64,000 nt of DNA, taken from the NCBI RefSeq assembly GCF_029813775.1, contig NZ_JARVKW010000005.1, positions 213,569 through 277,568 on the forward strand, in the 5' to 3' direction. The translations under genes were made by a program, and so were the position numbers. The stretch is from Streptomyces sp. DH24 (GTDB taxonomy: Bacteria > Actinomycetota > Actinomycetes > Streptomycetales > Streptomycetaceae). Below are positions 25,095-33,262 of this stretch, one piece after another (the stretch's first letter is position 1; every line of letters starts with the position of its first letter). The notes under the pieces were generated by a model. The model ran no database searches. It worked only from the letters and a program-made list of their open reading frames with translations, and was not told the DNA's origin.

Positions 25095-25535
25095 ATGGCG
25101 GAACACACCAGCTCGAGCATCACGATCGAGGCGGCACCGGCCGATGTCATGGGGGTGATCGCCGACTTCGCCCGCTACCCGGACTGGACCGGCGAGGTGA
25201 AGGAGGCCGAGGTCATCAAGACGGACGACCGGGGCCGCGCCGAGCAGGTCCGCCTCGTCATGGACGCGGGCGCGATCAAGGACGACCAGACCCTCGCCTA
25301 CACCTGGACCGGCGACCACGAGGTCTCCTGGACCCTGGTCAAGTCCCAGATGCTGCGCTCCCTGGACGGCGTCTACAGCCTGAAGCCGACCGCCAAGGGC
25401 ACCACGGAGGTCACGTACCGCCTCACGGTGGACGTCAAGATCCCCATGCTCGGCATGATCAAGCGCAAGGCGGAGAAGGTCATCATCGACCGCGCGCTGG
25501 CGGGCCTGAAGAAGAGGGTGGAATCGGGAGCGTAA
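25095..25535 (+). CDS. SRPBCC (START/polyketide cyclase-like) protein
   Basis: A 146-residue single-domain SRPBCC protein: SSSITIEAAPADVMGVIADF starts the hydrophobic-pocket fold and the long C-terminal helix (MIKRKAEKVIIDRALAGLKKR) closes it. Such proteins bind lipids or hydrophobic small molecules. It has a strong Shine-Dalgarno (GGAGGAG, 25080-25086). The following ArsA-like ATPase lies in the same direction 288 bp later, and the pair SRPBCC-ArsA-like is also adjacent in M. tuberculosis (Rv2185c-Rv2184c), suggesting linked functions. Confidence 0.85.
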   Translation: MAEHTSSSITIEAAPADVMGVIADFARYPDWTGEVKEAEVIKTDDRGRAEQVRLVMDAGAIKDDQTLAYTWTGDHEVSWTLVKSQMLRSLDGVYSLKPTAKGTTEVTYRLTVDVKIPMLGMIKRKAEKVIIDRALAGLKKRVESGA

Positions 25536-25705
25536 CCGCTCCGCGGGTTCACGGGGGCTGCGGGTGCTTGTGCCCCCGAGGGGGGCGAGGGTCGGCGCGC
25601 CGCGCATCCTGCGGGTCGACGTCCTGCCCGGCCGCGGGCAGTCGGGCCGCTGGGGCGGCACGGGTGGGCGCGGGCGCACCCCGCGACGCCGGGCCGCGCA
25701 CCCCA

Positions 25706-25773
25706 CCCCCGGGGACAACGCCTCGCACCCACCCACGCCGGGGGGACAACGCCCCGCCCCCGGAGGACAACCC
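25706..25773. repeat. Three imperfect copies of a 17-bp GGGGACAACGCC repeat
   Basis: Copies at 25706-25722, 25737-25753 and 25757-25773 share CCGGRGGACAAC. Spacing is irregular (31 and 20 bp), so this is not CRISPR. The region 25536-25823 has no gene; it separates the SRPBCC gene from the ArsA-like gene. Confidence 0.65.
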
Positions 25774-25823
25774 CACGCCCCAGCCACCCCGGGGAGCGCC
25801 CCCGCATCCGTTACGTTCAACGC

Positions 25824-26993
25824 ATGCGCACCCTCCTGCTGACCGGCCCGGGCGGCACCGGCCGTACCACCCTCGCCGCGGCCACCGCCCTGCACGCCGC
25901 CCGCGAGGGCACCCGCACCCTCCTGCTCACCACCGACCGCGCCGACACCCTCGGCGCCGCCCTCGGCACGAGCACCGGCCCGGCCCCGAGGACGGTCGCC
26001 CCGAACCTCACCGCCTGGCGCCCCGACCCCGCCGACGACTTCCGCGCCGACCTCACGGCCCTCCAGGACCGCGTCTCCGGAGCCCTCGACCTCGTCGGCG
26101 CCTCCCGCCTCGACCCCGAGGAACTCACCCCGCTGCCCGGCGCCGAGGAACTCGCCCTGCTGCGCGCCCTGCGCGACGCCGCGCTGTCCGAGGCCCACGA
26201 CCTCCTCGTCGTCGACCTGCCGCCCGCCCCGCAGGCCCTCGCCCTGCTCGCCCTGCCCGAGGAACTGCGCCGCTACCTGCGCCGCCTCCTCCCGCCCGAG
26301 CGGCAGGCCGCCCGCGCCCTGCGCCCCGTCCTCGGCCGGCTCGCCGGCGTCCCCCTGCCCGCCGAGTGGCTGTACGAGTCGGCCGCCCGCTGGGACGTGG
26401 AACTCGCCGCCACCGAGGCCGTCGTCGCCGACCGCGACACCGTCGTACGGCTGGTCGCCGAGCCCGGCCCGGCCGGCGCCGACGCCGTCCGCATCGCACG
26501 CCTCGGCCTCGCCCTGCGCGGCCTGCGCACCGACCTGCTGGTCGCCAACCGCGTCCTGCCCGAGACCGGCCACGACACCTGGCTCGCCGGCCCCGTCGCC
26601 CAGCAGCGCAAGACGCTGGCGGAGTGGCACGAGTCGTACGACGTCCGCCTCGTCGCCCACCTCGGCCGTGACCCGCGCGGCACCGACGACCTCCAGGCCC
26701 TCGCCGTACCCGGCGCCCCGACGGACGCGCCTCCCGTCGCATGGCCCGTCACCGACCGCATCGCCGACGACGGCGTGCTCGTCTGGCACATCCCGCTGCC
26801 CGGCGCCGAGCGCGACGACCTCGACCTCGTCCGGCGCGGCGACGAACTCGTCGTCACCGCCGGCCCGTTCCGCCGCATCGTGCCGCTGCCGTCCGCGCTG
26901 CGCCGCTGCACGGTCGAGGGCGCCGCCCTGCGCGACGGCGAACTGCGCATCCGGTTCGCGCCGGACCCGCGGCTGTGGCCGCGCACCCGGTGA
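25824..26993 (+). CDS. ArsA/SIMIBI-type ATPase-like protein with altered P-loop
   Basis: A 389-residue protein with the layout of ArsA/Get3 ATPases: N-terminal nucleotide loop MRTLLLTGPGGTGRTT, switch-like LLLTTDRADTLGAALG, Walker B-like LLVVDLPPAPQALALL and a C-terminal beta domain (about 300-389). The P-loop is GPGGTGRTT: the invariant Walker A Lys is Arg and the deviant signature Lys of ArsA (GKGGVGKT) is Pro, so catalysis may be lost or changed. TACGTT (25812-25817) lies 6 nt before the ATG with no Shine-Dalgarno, suggesting a leaderless mRNA. Mycobacterial Rv2184c is the positional counterpart. Arsenic transport is not implied. Confidence 0.8.
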   Translation: MRTLLLTGPGGTGRTTLAAATALHAAREGTRTLLLTTDRADTLGAALGTSTGPAPRTVAPNLTAWRPDPADDFRADLTALQDRVSGALDLVGASRLDPEELTPLPGAEELALLRALRDAALSEAHDLLVVDLPPAPQALALLALPEELRRYLRRLLPPERQAARALRPVLGRLAGVPLPAEWLYESAARWDVELAATEAVVADRDTVVRLVAEPGPAGADAVRIARLGLALRGLRTDLLVANRVLPETGHDTWLAGPVAQQRKTLAEWHESYDVRLVAHLGRDPRGTDDLQALAVPGAPTDAPPVAWPVTDRIADDGVLVWHIPLPGAERDDLDLVRRGDELVVTAGPFRRIVPLPSALRRCTVEGAALRDGELRIRFAPDPRLWPRTR

Positions 26994-27050
26994 ACGGGGA
27001 GCGCACCTTCCGGTAACGTCGGAGGGACGAACCGTAGTCAGGAGGCCGTC

Positions 27051-27569
27051 ATGAGCGAAGAGCGCCCGGCGCCCGACGCCCCCGAGCCCGAGGCGGCCGA
27101 CGAGGTCCGGGTGTCCGACGCGGACGCCGACGCCTGGGCGACCGCCGCCGCGGAGGACCTCGAAGCGGAGCAGGCCCGCCGCCGCACCCAGTACGGACCG
27201 CCCCCCGGCTCGGCCGCCGAGGAACTGCGCAAGCTCGTGGACGCGGTCGCCGACAGGCTGTCCGACCTCCAGTCCCCCCTCCTGGGAGCCGCGGGACCCG
27301 CCGCGCAGCAGGCCGTACGGCAGGTCGTCCAGCAGGCCAAGGCCGCCGTGGAACCCGTCATCGAGCGCAACCCGGACGTCTTCGACCACCTGGCCGCCGC
27401 CGGCGGCGAGCTGCTCGCCGCGTACCGCTCCGCCGTCCAGGCCCAGGAGCGGCGCTGGACGAGCGGCGGGGCGGACCCTCGCGATCCGGGCGAGCGGGAC
27501 GACAGAGACGACAGAGACGACAAGGACGGTCCAGGTAGTGGACCGGGGCAGCACATCGACTTGGACTGA
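27051..27569 (+). CDS. DUF5304 protein upstream of glkA (SCO2127-like)
   Basis: A 172-residue acidic, Ala-rich soluble protein. Residues 1-50 are acidic and probably disordered; the middle (55-145) is helical, with EELRKLVDAVADRLSDLQSP and QQAVRQVVQQAKAAVEPVIE; the tail is a charged repeat (RDDRDDRDDKDG). AGGAGG precedes the ATG. It lies 55 bp before glkA. The gene at this place in S. coelicolor (SCO2127) has been linked in the literature to glucose kinase activity and carbon catabolite repression; I transfer that by position and from memory only. No catalytic motif is visible. Confidence 0.75.
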   Translation: MSEERPAPDAPEPEAADEVRVSDADADAWATAAAEDLEAEQARRRTQYGPPPGSAAEELRKLVDAVADRLSDLQSPLLGAAGPAAQQAVRQVVQQAKAAVEPVIERNPDVFDHLAAAGGELLAAYRSAVQAQERRWTSGGADPRDPGERDDRDDRDDKDGPGSGPGQHIDLD

Positions 27570-27624
27570 CCCTCCCCTCGGGTACGGTTGGCCGTAGCGG
27601 GGCTCGACCGAAACTGAGGGATTC

Positions 27625-28578
27625 ATGGGACTCACCATCGGCGTCGACATCGGCGGCACGAAGATCGCGGCCGGCGTGGTCGACGAGGAAGGCAACATCC
27701 TCTCGACCCACAAGGTGCCGACCCCGGGCACGCCCGAGGGCATCGTGGACGCCATCGCCTCCGCGGTGGAGGGAGCGCGCGCGGGGCACGAGATCGTCGG
27801 CGTGGGCATCGGCGCCGCCGGCTACGTCAACCGCCAGCGCTCCGAGGTCTACTTCGCGCCCAACATCCACTGGCGCAACGAGCCGCTGAAGGAAAAGGTC
27901 GAGGCCCGCGTGGGTCTCCCGGTCGTCGTGGAGAACGACGCCAACGCCGCCGCCTGGGGCGAGTACAGGTTCGGCGCGGGCAAGGGCCACCGCAACGTCA
28001 TCTGCATCACGCTCGGCACCGGCCTCGGCGGCGGCATCATCATCGGCAACAAGCTGCGCCGCGGGCACTTCGGCGTGGCCGCCGAGTTCGGCCACATCCG
28101 CATGGTGCCGGACGGCCTGCTGTGCGGCTGCGGCTCGCAGGGCTGCTGGGAGCAGTACGCCTCCGGCCGCGCCCTCGTGCGGTACGCCAAGCAGCGCGCC
28201 AACGCCACACCGGAGAACGCGGAGGTGCTGCTCGGGATGGGCGACGGCTCCCCGGACGGCATCGAGGGCAAGCACATCTCCATGGCCGCCCGGCAGGGCG
28301 ACCCGGTGGCCGTCGACTCCTACCGCGAGCTGGCCCGCTGGGTCGGCGCCGGTCTCGCCGACCTCGCCTCCCTCTTCGACCCGTCCGCCTTCATCGTCGG
28401 CGGCGGCCTGTCCGACGAGGGCGAACTGGTCTTGGACCCGATCCGCAAGTCATACAAGCGTTGGCTCGTCGGCGGCAACTGGCGTCCGGTGGCCGACGTC
28501 CTGGCCGCCCAGCTCGGCAACAAGGCCGGTCTGGTCGGCGCCGCGGACCTCGCCCGCGAGCCCGACCCGGTGATGTAA
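27625..28578 (+). CDS. glkA: ROK-family glucokinase (GlkA)
   Basis: GlkA phosphorylates glucose with ATP and in Streptomyces is also central to carbon catabolite repression. The 317-residue protein has the phosphate-1 motif GLTIGVDIGGTKIAAGVVD, the catalytic Asp in VVENDANAAAWGEY, the glycine-rich ITLGTGLGGGIIIGN and the ROK zinc motif CGCGSQGCWEQY preceded by the His of EFGHIRM. Length and motifs match S. coelicolor GlkA. A DUF5304 gene precedes it in the same direction; a hairpin follows it. Confidence 0.96.
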   Translation: MGLTIGVDIGGTKIAAGVVDEEGNILSTHKVPTPGTPEGIVDAIASAVEGARAGHEIVGVGIGAAGYVNRQRSEVYFAPNIHWRNEPLKEKVEARVGLPVVVENDANAAAWGEYRFGAGKGHRNVICITLGTGLGGGIIIGNKLRRGHFGVAAEFGHIRMVPDGLLCGCGSQGCWEQYASGRALVRYAKQRANATPENAEVLLGMGDGSPDGIEGKHISMAARQGDPVAVDSYRELARWVGAGLADLASLFDPSAFIVGGGLSDEGELVLDPIRKSYKRWLVGGNWRPVADVLAAQLGNKAGLVGAADLAREPDPVM

Positions 28579-28602
28579 CCGGCTCCGCGACAGCACACCG
28601 CA

Positions 28603-28642
28603 GCGCCCGCCGCAGCTCCCGCAGAAGGGGGTCGGCGGGCGC
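28603..28642 (+). terminator. Hairpin after glkA
   Basis: GCGCCCGCCG (28603-28612) and CGGCGGGCGC (28633-28642) form a perfect 10-bp stem 24 bp after the glkA stop. The loop is 20 nt and no T-run follows. Confidence 0.55.
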
Positions 28643-28724
28643 CGCCGTGTCCGGCCGGACCGCGCCGTCCCTCCTCCGGGTGACGTGCCGGACGAGGCGG
28701 CCGGTGCGGCGTATCTTGATCAGC

Positions 28725-29477
28725 ATGGCGACGCCCGAGCTGCCCGACTCCCGGACCGAAGCCGACGGTTCCGCCGTCATCCGCGTCCTGAGCTACAACG
28801 TCCGCTCCCTGCGCGACGACACCGCCGCGCTCGCCCGCGTCGTCCGCGCCTGCGCGCCCGATCTGGTTCTCCTCCAGGAGGCGCCGCGCTTCTTCCGCTG
28901 GCGCAAGAAGCTGGCCCGGCTCGCGGCCGCATCGGGGCAGGTGATCGTCTCGGGCGGGGCCACAGCGGCGGGTCCGGCGATCCTGTGCGGCCTGCGGGCC
29001 ACCGTCGAACACACCGAGGACGTGCTGCTGCCCCTCACCCCGGGGCTGCACCGGCGCGGTTTCGCCACCGCCGTCGTACGGTTCGGCGGTGCCCGGCTCG
29101 GTGTCCTGAGCTGCCATCTGAGCCTGCAGAAGGACGAGCGTCACGAGCAGGCCGGCATGCTCCTCGACCGGCTCGCCGCCCTGGGCACGGAGCACGCCGT
29201 CGCGGGCGGCGACCTCAACGAACGCCCCGGCGGGCGCACCTTCCGGCGGCTCGCCGACGGGCTCCAGGACTGCTGGGCCGCGGCGCCCTGGGGAGGCGAG
29301 TACACCTCCACCCCGGTCGACCCGCACCAGCGCATCGACGCGATCTTCGCGACGAAGGGCATCGAGGTACTCGGCTGCGGCGTACCGCTCGGCCACCCCG
29401 GTGTGACCGGCGCGGACCTGCGGGCCGCCACCGACCACCTGCCGGTCCTGGCCGCCCTCAGAGTGCCGGCCGGCTGA
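28725..29477 (+). CDS. Endonuclease/exonuclease/phosphatase (EEP) family protein
   Basis: A 250-residue EEP hydrolase. The fold signatures are VLSYNVRSLRD (first metal site), LVLLQEAPRFF (Glu), VLSCHLSLQ, AGGDLNERPGG (catalytic Asp/Asn) and the final ATDHLPVLA (Asp-His). The substrate may be a nucleic acid, a phosphoinositide or another phosphodiester; no signal peptide is visible. TATCTT (28712-28717) lies 7 nt before the ATG, so the mRNA is probably leaderless; an open frame further upstream has no other support. Confidence 0.85.
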   Translation: MATPELPDSRTEADGSAVIRVLSYNVRSLRDDTAALARVVRACAPDLVLLQEAPRFFRWRKKLARLAAASGQVIVSGGATAAGPAILCGLRATVEHTEDVLLPLTPGLHRRGFATAVVRFGGARLGVLSCHLSLQKDERHEQAGMLLDRLAALGTEHAVAGGDLNERPGGRTFRRLADGLQDCWAAAPWGGEYTSTPVDPHQRIDAIFATKGIEVLGCGVPLGHPGVTGADLRAATDHLPVLAALRVPAG

Positions 29478-29572
29478 CGGGGCGGCAGCCCTCGCAGCCA
29501 CCGCGCACCGTGCCCGGCCGGGTGACGACGGCTCTCACCGCCGCCACGGCCGTGCGACGGCCCCCGGCTGTG

Positions 29573-30172
29573 TCAGACCACCGCGCCCCGGCCCGGGTCG
29601 TCCTCCTCCTCGTCGCCCGGGGTCATCCGCATCACCAGCGTGACGAACCCGCCGAGGAAGCCGCCGATGCCGAGCGTCGTCAGCCACCACGTCATGTCCC
29701 AGCCGAGCAGCACCGCCAGCAGAAGCAGCACCGGGCCGCCGAGCACGCCCAGCCAGGCGAACTTGGCGGTCACGTCGGCCTCCGGCAGCGGCGGCGGCTC
29801 CGGCGGTACGAAGTGGCCCTCGTCGTCCTCCTCGAAGTCCTCCTCCGAGGGCTCGGCCACCGAGTAGTCGCGCGGCCCGATCCCGGGCGCGAACGACACG
29901 GAGCTGCCCACCGGCCGGGCGGACGCGGGCCGCTCCTCCTCCGGCTCGTCGTCGCCGGCCGGGGCCTTGCGCGCCGGCGCCTCCGGCTCCGTGTTCGTCT
30001 CGGACTCCAGCAGCGCCAGGTCCTCGATCGACTTGAACGGCTTGGCGCCCGGCGGGTCCGGGGGCTCGTCGCCGTACCCCGCGACGATGGCCGCCCAGGC
30101 CGCGTCCTCGTCCAGCGGCGCGCCCTTCTCGTCCGGCTCGCGGTCCTCACGGTCGGAGTCGTGCTCAGCCAC
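29573..30172 (-). CDS. Acidic protein with C-terminal membrane hairpin
   Basis: I do not recognise a named function for this 199-residue protein. Residues 1-135 are hydrophilic, Asp/Glu/Pro-rich and probably disordered (SEEDFEEDDEGHF, PEPPPLPEAD); residues 137-182 form two membrane helices with GVLGGPVLLLLAVLLGW and TTLGIGGFLGGFVTLVM. The GTG start overlaps the end of the hydrolase gene by 8 bp, so the two are co-translated. It may anchor or regulate a partner at the membrane (inference). Confidence 0.75.
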   Translation of the reverse strand: MAEHDSDREDREPDEKGAPLDEDAAWAAIVAGYGDEPPDPPGAKPFKSIEDLALLESETNTEPEAPARKAPAGDDEPEEERPASARPVGSSVSFAPGIGPRDYSVAEPSEEDFEEDDEGHFVPPEPPPLPEADVTAKFAWLGVLGGPVLLLLAVLLGWDMTWWLTTLGIGGFLGGFVTLVMRMTPGDEEEDDPGRGAVV

Positions 30173-30944
30173 CTACGGCCGTCCCTTCCTTGCCGACACC
30201 GGGTGCGATCCGGGCGATGAACGAGAGGCTCTCCTCGAAGATCCGGTCCGCGTCAAGGTCCAACGTCGCGACGTGGTAACTCTGTTCCAGCACGATCTCC
30301 GTCACGTCCGTGGAGGACACCCGGCTCAGGATCCGCGCCGAGTCGGCGGGCGGCACGACATGGTCCTGCGGGCTGCGCAGCAGCAGCAACGGCTGGGTGA
30401 CCTGCGGCAGCTCACGGTCCACGACCCGGAAGAAGGCGCGCAGCGAGTGCGCCGCGTGCAACGGCACCCGGTCGTAACCCACCTCGGTGGCGCCCGGCTT
30501 GGCGATGTCGCTCGCGATGCCCTTCGTCGTCCGCACCAGATGCCGGGCCACGGGCAGGGCGTACGCGGACAGGCCGTGCACCTTGTTCGCCGGGTTGACC
30601 ACCACGACGCCGTCCACCGCGGCGCCGTGCCGGGCCGCCAGCCGCAGCGCCAGCGCGCCGCCCATCGACAGGCCGGCCACGAACACGCGCGCGCAGCGCT
30701 CGCGCAGGGCCCGCAGCTCGCGGTCCACCTCCGCATACCAGTCGGGCCAGCCCGTGAGCTGCAGGTCCTCCCAGCGGGTGCCGTGCCCGGGCAGCAGCGG
30801 CAGCGAGACGGTCAGACCGCGCTCGGCGAGGCGGTCCGCCCAGGGGCGCAACGACTGCGGGCAACCGGTGAAGCCGTGACAGAGGAGCACGCCGACCTCC
30901 CCGCCCTCGTGGCGGAACGGCTCGGCTCCGGGGAGGACCGGCAC
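30165..30944 (-). CDS. Alpha/beta hydrolase (carboxylesterase or monoacylglycerol lipase type)
   Basis: A 259-residue serine hydrolase: oxyanion region VGVLLCHGFTGCP, nucleophile elbow GLSMGG, acid in LRSPQDHVVPP and His in LEQSYHVATLD. These match the Est30/monoacylglycerol lipase group, which cleaves short or medium acyl esters. The GTG has AGGAG about 8 nt upstream. It is divergent from the PlsC gene (173 bp apart), so lipid metabolism is a reasonable guess. Confidence 0.9.
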   Translation of the reverse strand: MPVLPGAEPFRHEGGEVGVLLCHGFTGCPQSLRPWADRLAERGLTVSLPLLPGHGTRWEDLQLTGWPDWYAEVDRELRALRERCARVFVAGLSMGGALALRLAARHGAAVDGVVVVNPANKVHGLSAYALPVARHLVRTTKGIASDIAKPGATEVGYDRVPLHAAHSLRAFFRVVDRELPQVTQPLLLLRSPQDHVVPPADSARILSRVSSTDVTEIVLEQSYHVATLDLDADRIFEESLSFIARIAPGVGKEGTAVGG

Positions 30945-31117
30945 CTTCGGTCTCCTGTTCGTGAAGAGGCTGACACGTCGAATGCGGGGACTCCGCTCGC
31001 GCGTATCGCTCGCGGGTACTTCACCGTACGCGACGGCACTGACACCGACCAGGGCCGTCGGGCCGTTCGACAGTGCTCCGGGATAAGGTCTGAGCGACAG
31101 ACACAGGAGGCACTCGG

Positions 31118-31921
31118 TTGTTTTACGGCGCGATGAAGGTCACCGTCGGGGGGCCGTTGAAACTCGCCTTCCGACCCTGGGTCGAAGGCCTGGAGCACAT
31201 TCCCGCCGAGGGCCCGGCCATTCTGGCCAGCAACCACCTGTCGTTCTCGGACTCCTTCTTCCTGCCCGCGGTCCTCGACCGCAAGGTCACCTTCATCGCG
31301 AAGGCCGAGTACTTCACCACGCCCGGACTCAAGGGCCGGATGACCGCCGCCTTCTTCAAGGGCGTCGGCCAGCTCCCGGTCGACCGCTCCGGCGCGCGCG
31401 GCGCGGGCGAGGCCGCCGTCAGGAGCGGCATCGAAGTGCTGGAGCGTGGCGAGCTGTTCGGCATCTACCCGGAGGGCACCCGCTCGCCCGACGGCCGCCT
31501 GTACCGCGGCAAGCCGGGCGGCCTCGCGCGCGTGGCGCTCGCCACCGGAGCGCCCGTCATCCCGGTCGCCATGATCGACACCGAGAAGATCCAGCCGCCC
31601 GGCAAGGTCGTCCCGAAGCTGATGCGCCCGGGCATCCGGATCGGTCGGCCGCTGGACTTCAGCCGCTACCAGGGCATGGAGCACGACCGCTTCGTCCTGC
31701 GCGCGCTGACCGACGAGGTCATGTACGAGATCATGAAGCTGTCCGGCCAGGAGTACGTCGACATGTACGCCACCGCCATGAAGCGGCAGCTGGCGGAGGC
31801 GGCCAAGGCCGAGAAGGAGGCCGCGAGGGCGGCGAAGGCCGCGCTCGCGCAGGCCGGGAAGGACCAGGCGCACAAGGAGAGGGCGGCCCGCGAGCAGGTC
31901 GCCGAGAAGCAGGGCGAGTAG
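31118..31921 (+). CDS. 1-acylglycerol-3-phosphate acyltransferase (PlsC family)
   Basis: A 267-residue acyltransferase for phosphatidic acid synthesis. The catalytic HX4D is H40 and D45 in SNHLSFSD; the other blocks are GVGQLPVDRSG, YPEGTRSPDG and PVIPVAMID. The start is TTG (31118), chosen because AGGAGG (31105-31110) sits seven nt before it; the first ATG at 31133 lacks this. The C-terminal 45 residues are a charged Ala/Lys/Glu helix (EAAKAEKEAARAAKAALAQA) not needed for catalysis. TAAGGT at 31084-31089 is a possible -10. Rv2182c in M. tuberculosis is the positional counterpart. Confidence 0.93.
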   Translation: MFYGAMKVTVGGPLKLAFRPWVEGLEHIPAEGPAILASNHLSFSDSFFLPAVLDRKVTFIAKAEYFTTPGLKGRMTAAFFKGVGQLPVDRSGARGAGEAAVRSGIEVLERGELFGIYPEGTRSPDGRLYRGKPGGLARVALATGAPVIPVAMIDTEKIQPPGKVVPKLMRPGIRIGRPLDFSRYQGMEHDRFVLRALTDEVMYEIMKLSGQEYVDMYATAMKRQLAEAAKAEKEAARAAKAALAQAGKDQAHKERAAREQVAEKQGE

Positions 31922-32008
31922 AGCCGAGCACGGCGGACCGGCCCGCGCGACGCGGGCCGGGCGGAGCGGTCCGGACCCCCGCGGGGGCCGCGGCCGGGGG
32001 TGGGGGAC

Positions 32009-33262
32009 ATGGCCAGACGCGAGAGAGTCATGAGGATGTCGGTCGAGCAGCCGCTGTGGCGCGCGCTCGCCGGCTACCGGGTGCTCACGCTGGTGTACGC
32101 GGTCGGGATCTTCGCCACCACCCACGACGAGTTCGCCCGCCCCTGGGTCGCCGTCGCCTACTTCGCCGTGCTGACCGTGTGGACCCTGGCCACCCTGCCC
32201 CGGGTCGCGGGCGCCGACAGCTGCACCAGGGGGTTCCTCGCCGCCGACCTCACCGTCGCGCTCACCGGCATCCTGCTCACGCCGGTCGCCGACGCCCACG
32301 AGCGGGTCCAGGCGGGCGGCCCGACGCTGCCGTCGATATGGACCGCCGGCGCCGTCCTCGCCTTCGCGATCAAGGGCGGCTGGCGCTGGGCGGCCCTCGC
32401 CTCCACGCTCGTCGCCGTCGCCAACCTGATCGAACGCGGCAGCCCCGCCCGCGACACCGTCCACAACGTCATCCTCGTCTGGGTCGCCTCCATCGCCATC
32501 GGCTACGTCGTCGAGGTCGCCCGCGCCTCCGAGCGCACCCTCGCCCGCGCCCTGGAGATCGAGGCCGCCACCCGCGAGCGGGAGCGGCTCGCCCGCGACA
32601 TCCACGACGGCGTCCTTCAGGTGCTGGCGATGGTGCAGCGGCGCGGCGCCGTCATCGGCGGCGAGGCGGCCGAGCTGGGCCGCATGGCCGGCGAGCAGGA
32701 GGTGGCGCTGCGCAACCTCGTCTCCGGCGGCATGGTGCCGGTCTCCCGGGTGTCGTACGACGCCTCCCAGGGCGCCGTCGTACGGGCCGTGGAGGAGGAC
32801 GACGACGCGGCCGGGGACGACCCCGTCGACCTGCGGGCGCTGCTCGCCCCGTACGCCGGCGCAGGCGTCAGCCTCGCCGAGCCCGGCGCCCCGGTGCCGC
32901 TCGCGCCCGGCGCCGCGCGCGAGGTCGCCGCGGCCGTCGGGGCCGCCCTGGACAACGTCCGCAAGCACGCCGGGGAGCACGCGCGCGCGTGGATCCTCGT
33001 CGAGGACGAGCCCGGCGAGATCGTGGTGACCGTACGCGACGACGGGCCCGGCATCCCCGAGGGCCGTCTCGCGCAGGCCGAGGGCGAGGGGCGGCTCGGC
33101 GTGGCCCAGTCGATCCGCGGCCGGCTGCGCGACCTCGGCGGCAGCGCGGAACTGATCTCCGTCCCGGGGCAGGGCACGGAGGTCGAACTGAAGGTACCGA
33201 AGGACACGGCGGACGCGGCGCGCGCGACGCACGCACGGGGGAAGGCCACGAGCGATGACTGA
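32009..33262 (+). CDS. HisKA_3 sensor histidine kinase (NarL-type system)
   Basis: A 417-residue membrane sensor kinase: a 5-6 helix membrane sensor (about 18-168) without a large external domain, DHp helix with H199 in RLARDIHDGVLQVLAMV, and HATPase with NVRKHAGEHA, DDGPGIPEG and GEGRLGVAQSIRGR. The MacS-like N-terminal block suggests that it senses a membrane-related signal. ATG 32009 follows a G-rich Shine-Dalgarno; GTG 32000 and ATG 32030 are alternatives. The end overlaps the response-regulator start by 8 bp. Confidence 0.92.
   Translation: MARRERVMRMSVEQPLWRALAGYRVLTLVYAVGIFATTHDEFARPWVAVAYFAVLTVWTLATLPRVAGADSCTRGFLAADLTVALTGILLTPVADAHERVQAGGPTLPSIWTAGAVLAFAIKGGWRWAALASTLVAVANLIERGSPARDTVHNVILVWVASIAIGYVVEVARASERTLARALEIEAATRERERLARDIHDGVLQVLAMVQRRGAVIGGEAAELGRMAGEQEVALRNLVSGGMVPVSRVSYDASQGAVVRAVEEDDDAAGDDPVDLRALLAPYAGAGVSLAEPGAPVPLAPGAAREVAAAVGAALDNVRKHAGEHARAWILVEDEPGEIVVTVRDDGPGIPEGRLAQAEGEGRLGVAQSIRGRLRDLGGSAELISVPGQGTEVELKVPKDTADAARATHARGKATSDD

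Noticed and set aside
25706..25773. CRISPR-like array
   Set aside because: Only three imperfect short units with irregular spacing and no cas genes.
24672..27809. A 1045-codon minus-strand open frame
   Set aside because: It overlaps five plus-strand genes with clear families and start signals; its translation is low-complexity and has no domain.
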